Positions 6,086 to 6,191 of a DNA stretch of 6,191 bases are shown here, piece by piece. Numbering within the stretch: position 1 is the first letter of the stretch; each line of letters begins with the position of its first letter. The stretch is from NCBI GenBank assembly GCA_027068695.1, contig JAMOMG010000308.1:1-6191 (forward strand), written 5' to 3'. A program made the position numbers and the translations under genes. The notes beneath the pieces were generated by a model. The model saw only the letters and a program-made list of their open reading frames with translations, was not told where the DNA came from and did no database searches. The stretch is from Flavobacteriaceae bacterium. GTDB lineage: Bacteria; Bacteroidota; Bacteroidia; Flavobacteriales; Flavobacteriaceae.

Positions 6086-6191
6086 TTAGGTTTTTTGAAC
6101 TAATTGCTTATTTATTTCATCAATATAGTTTAAAACTTCATCTTTTCCAGTTGAGTTTGTGGCTGAGGTTATAAAAAAAGGAGGCATTTCT
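6086..6191 (-). CDS. engB: C-terminal end of a probable EngB (YihA/YsxC) ribosome-biogenesis GTPase, 5' part outside the window
   Basis: Only the last 34 codons and the TAA (6088-6086) are present. They read EMPPFFITSATNSTGKDEVL followed by NYIDEINKQLVQKT. The pattern hydrophobic-FITSA, then TGKDEVLNYIDEIN, matches the end of EngB-type GTPases, where the SA/SS segment is the G5 loop and a final helix follows. EngB assists large-subunit assembly. Pairing with an rRNA/tRNA pseudouridine synthase 2 bp downstream is consistent with a ribosome-maturation transcript. The GTP-binding G1-G4 motifs are outside the window, so another Era-like GTPase is possible. Confidence 0.72.
   Translation of the reverse strand, partial: EMPPFFITSATNSTGKDEVLNYIDEINKQLVQKT

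Overview
The window looks like a chromosomal segment of a marine-type Bacteroidota, most likely Flavobacteriaceae. The evidence is the AT-rich DNA with A-rich translation starts and no clear Shine-Dalgarno sequences, a FecI/FecR/TonB-receptor cluster in which FecR carries the C-terminal domain typical of this phylum, and a lipoprotein with thrombospondin type-3 (TSP3) Asp repeats. No database search was possible, so the taxon is an inference from sequence style.

Layout. Positions 1-1432 (minus strand) hold most of a lipoprotein gene: a lipobox signal peptide, a short globular part, five 36-residue TSP3-like Asp repeats, then a 17-residue Gly/Asn/Asp repeat that runs off the left edge. Diverging from it on the plus strand is an ECF sigma factor gene (1547-2065). 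A FecR-like anti-sigma gene (2123-3049) follows, and then a 767-residue TonB-dependent receptor with an N-terminal signalling (STN) domain (3049-5352), whose start codon overlaps the FecR stop. Converging from the right on the minus strand are two housekeeping genes with 2 bp between them: the last 34 codons of a probable engB GTPase and an RluA-family pseudouridine synthase (5397-6083).

How it works together. The receptor's STN domain, the FecR periplasmic domain and the sigma factor form a standard trans-envelope signalling chain. The most informative signal lies between the genes. A 29-bp two-part motif (GTAGGG, 16-bp spacer, TTGTYTTA ending) preceded by seven A residues occurs twice with identical spacing: once before fecR on the plus strand, and once before the lipoprotein gene on the minus strand. 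I read these as two promoters for the local ECF sigma factor. The unit would then be a four-gene regulon: receptor, anti-sigma, sigma and a divergently transcribed repeat lipoprotein. The sigma gene itself lacks this motif in its own direction.

The second notable region is the 51-bp tandem array at the left edge. Its units differ only at synonymous third positions, apart from one 54-bp unit, and it carries a 127-bp perfect higher-order repeat.
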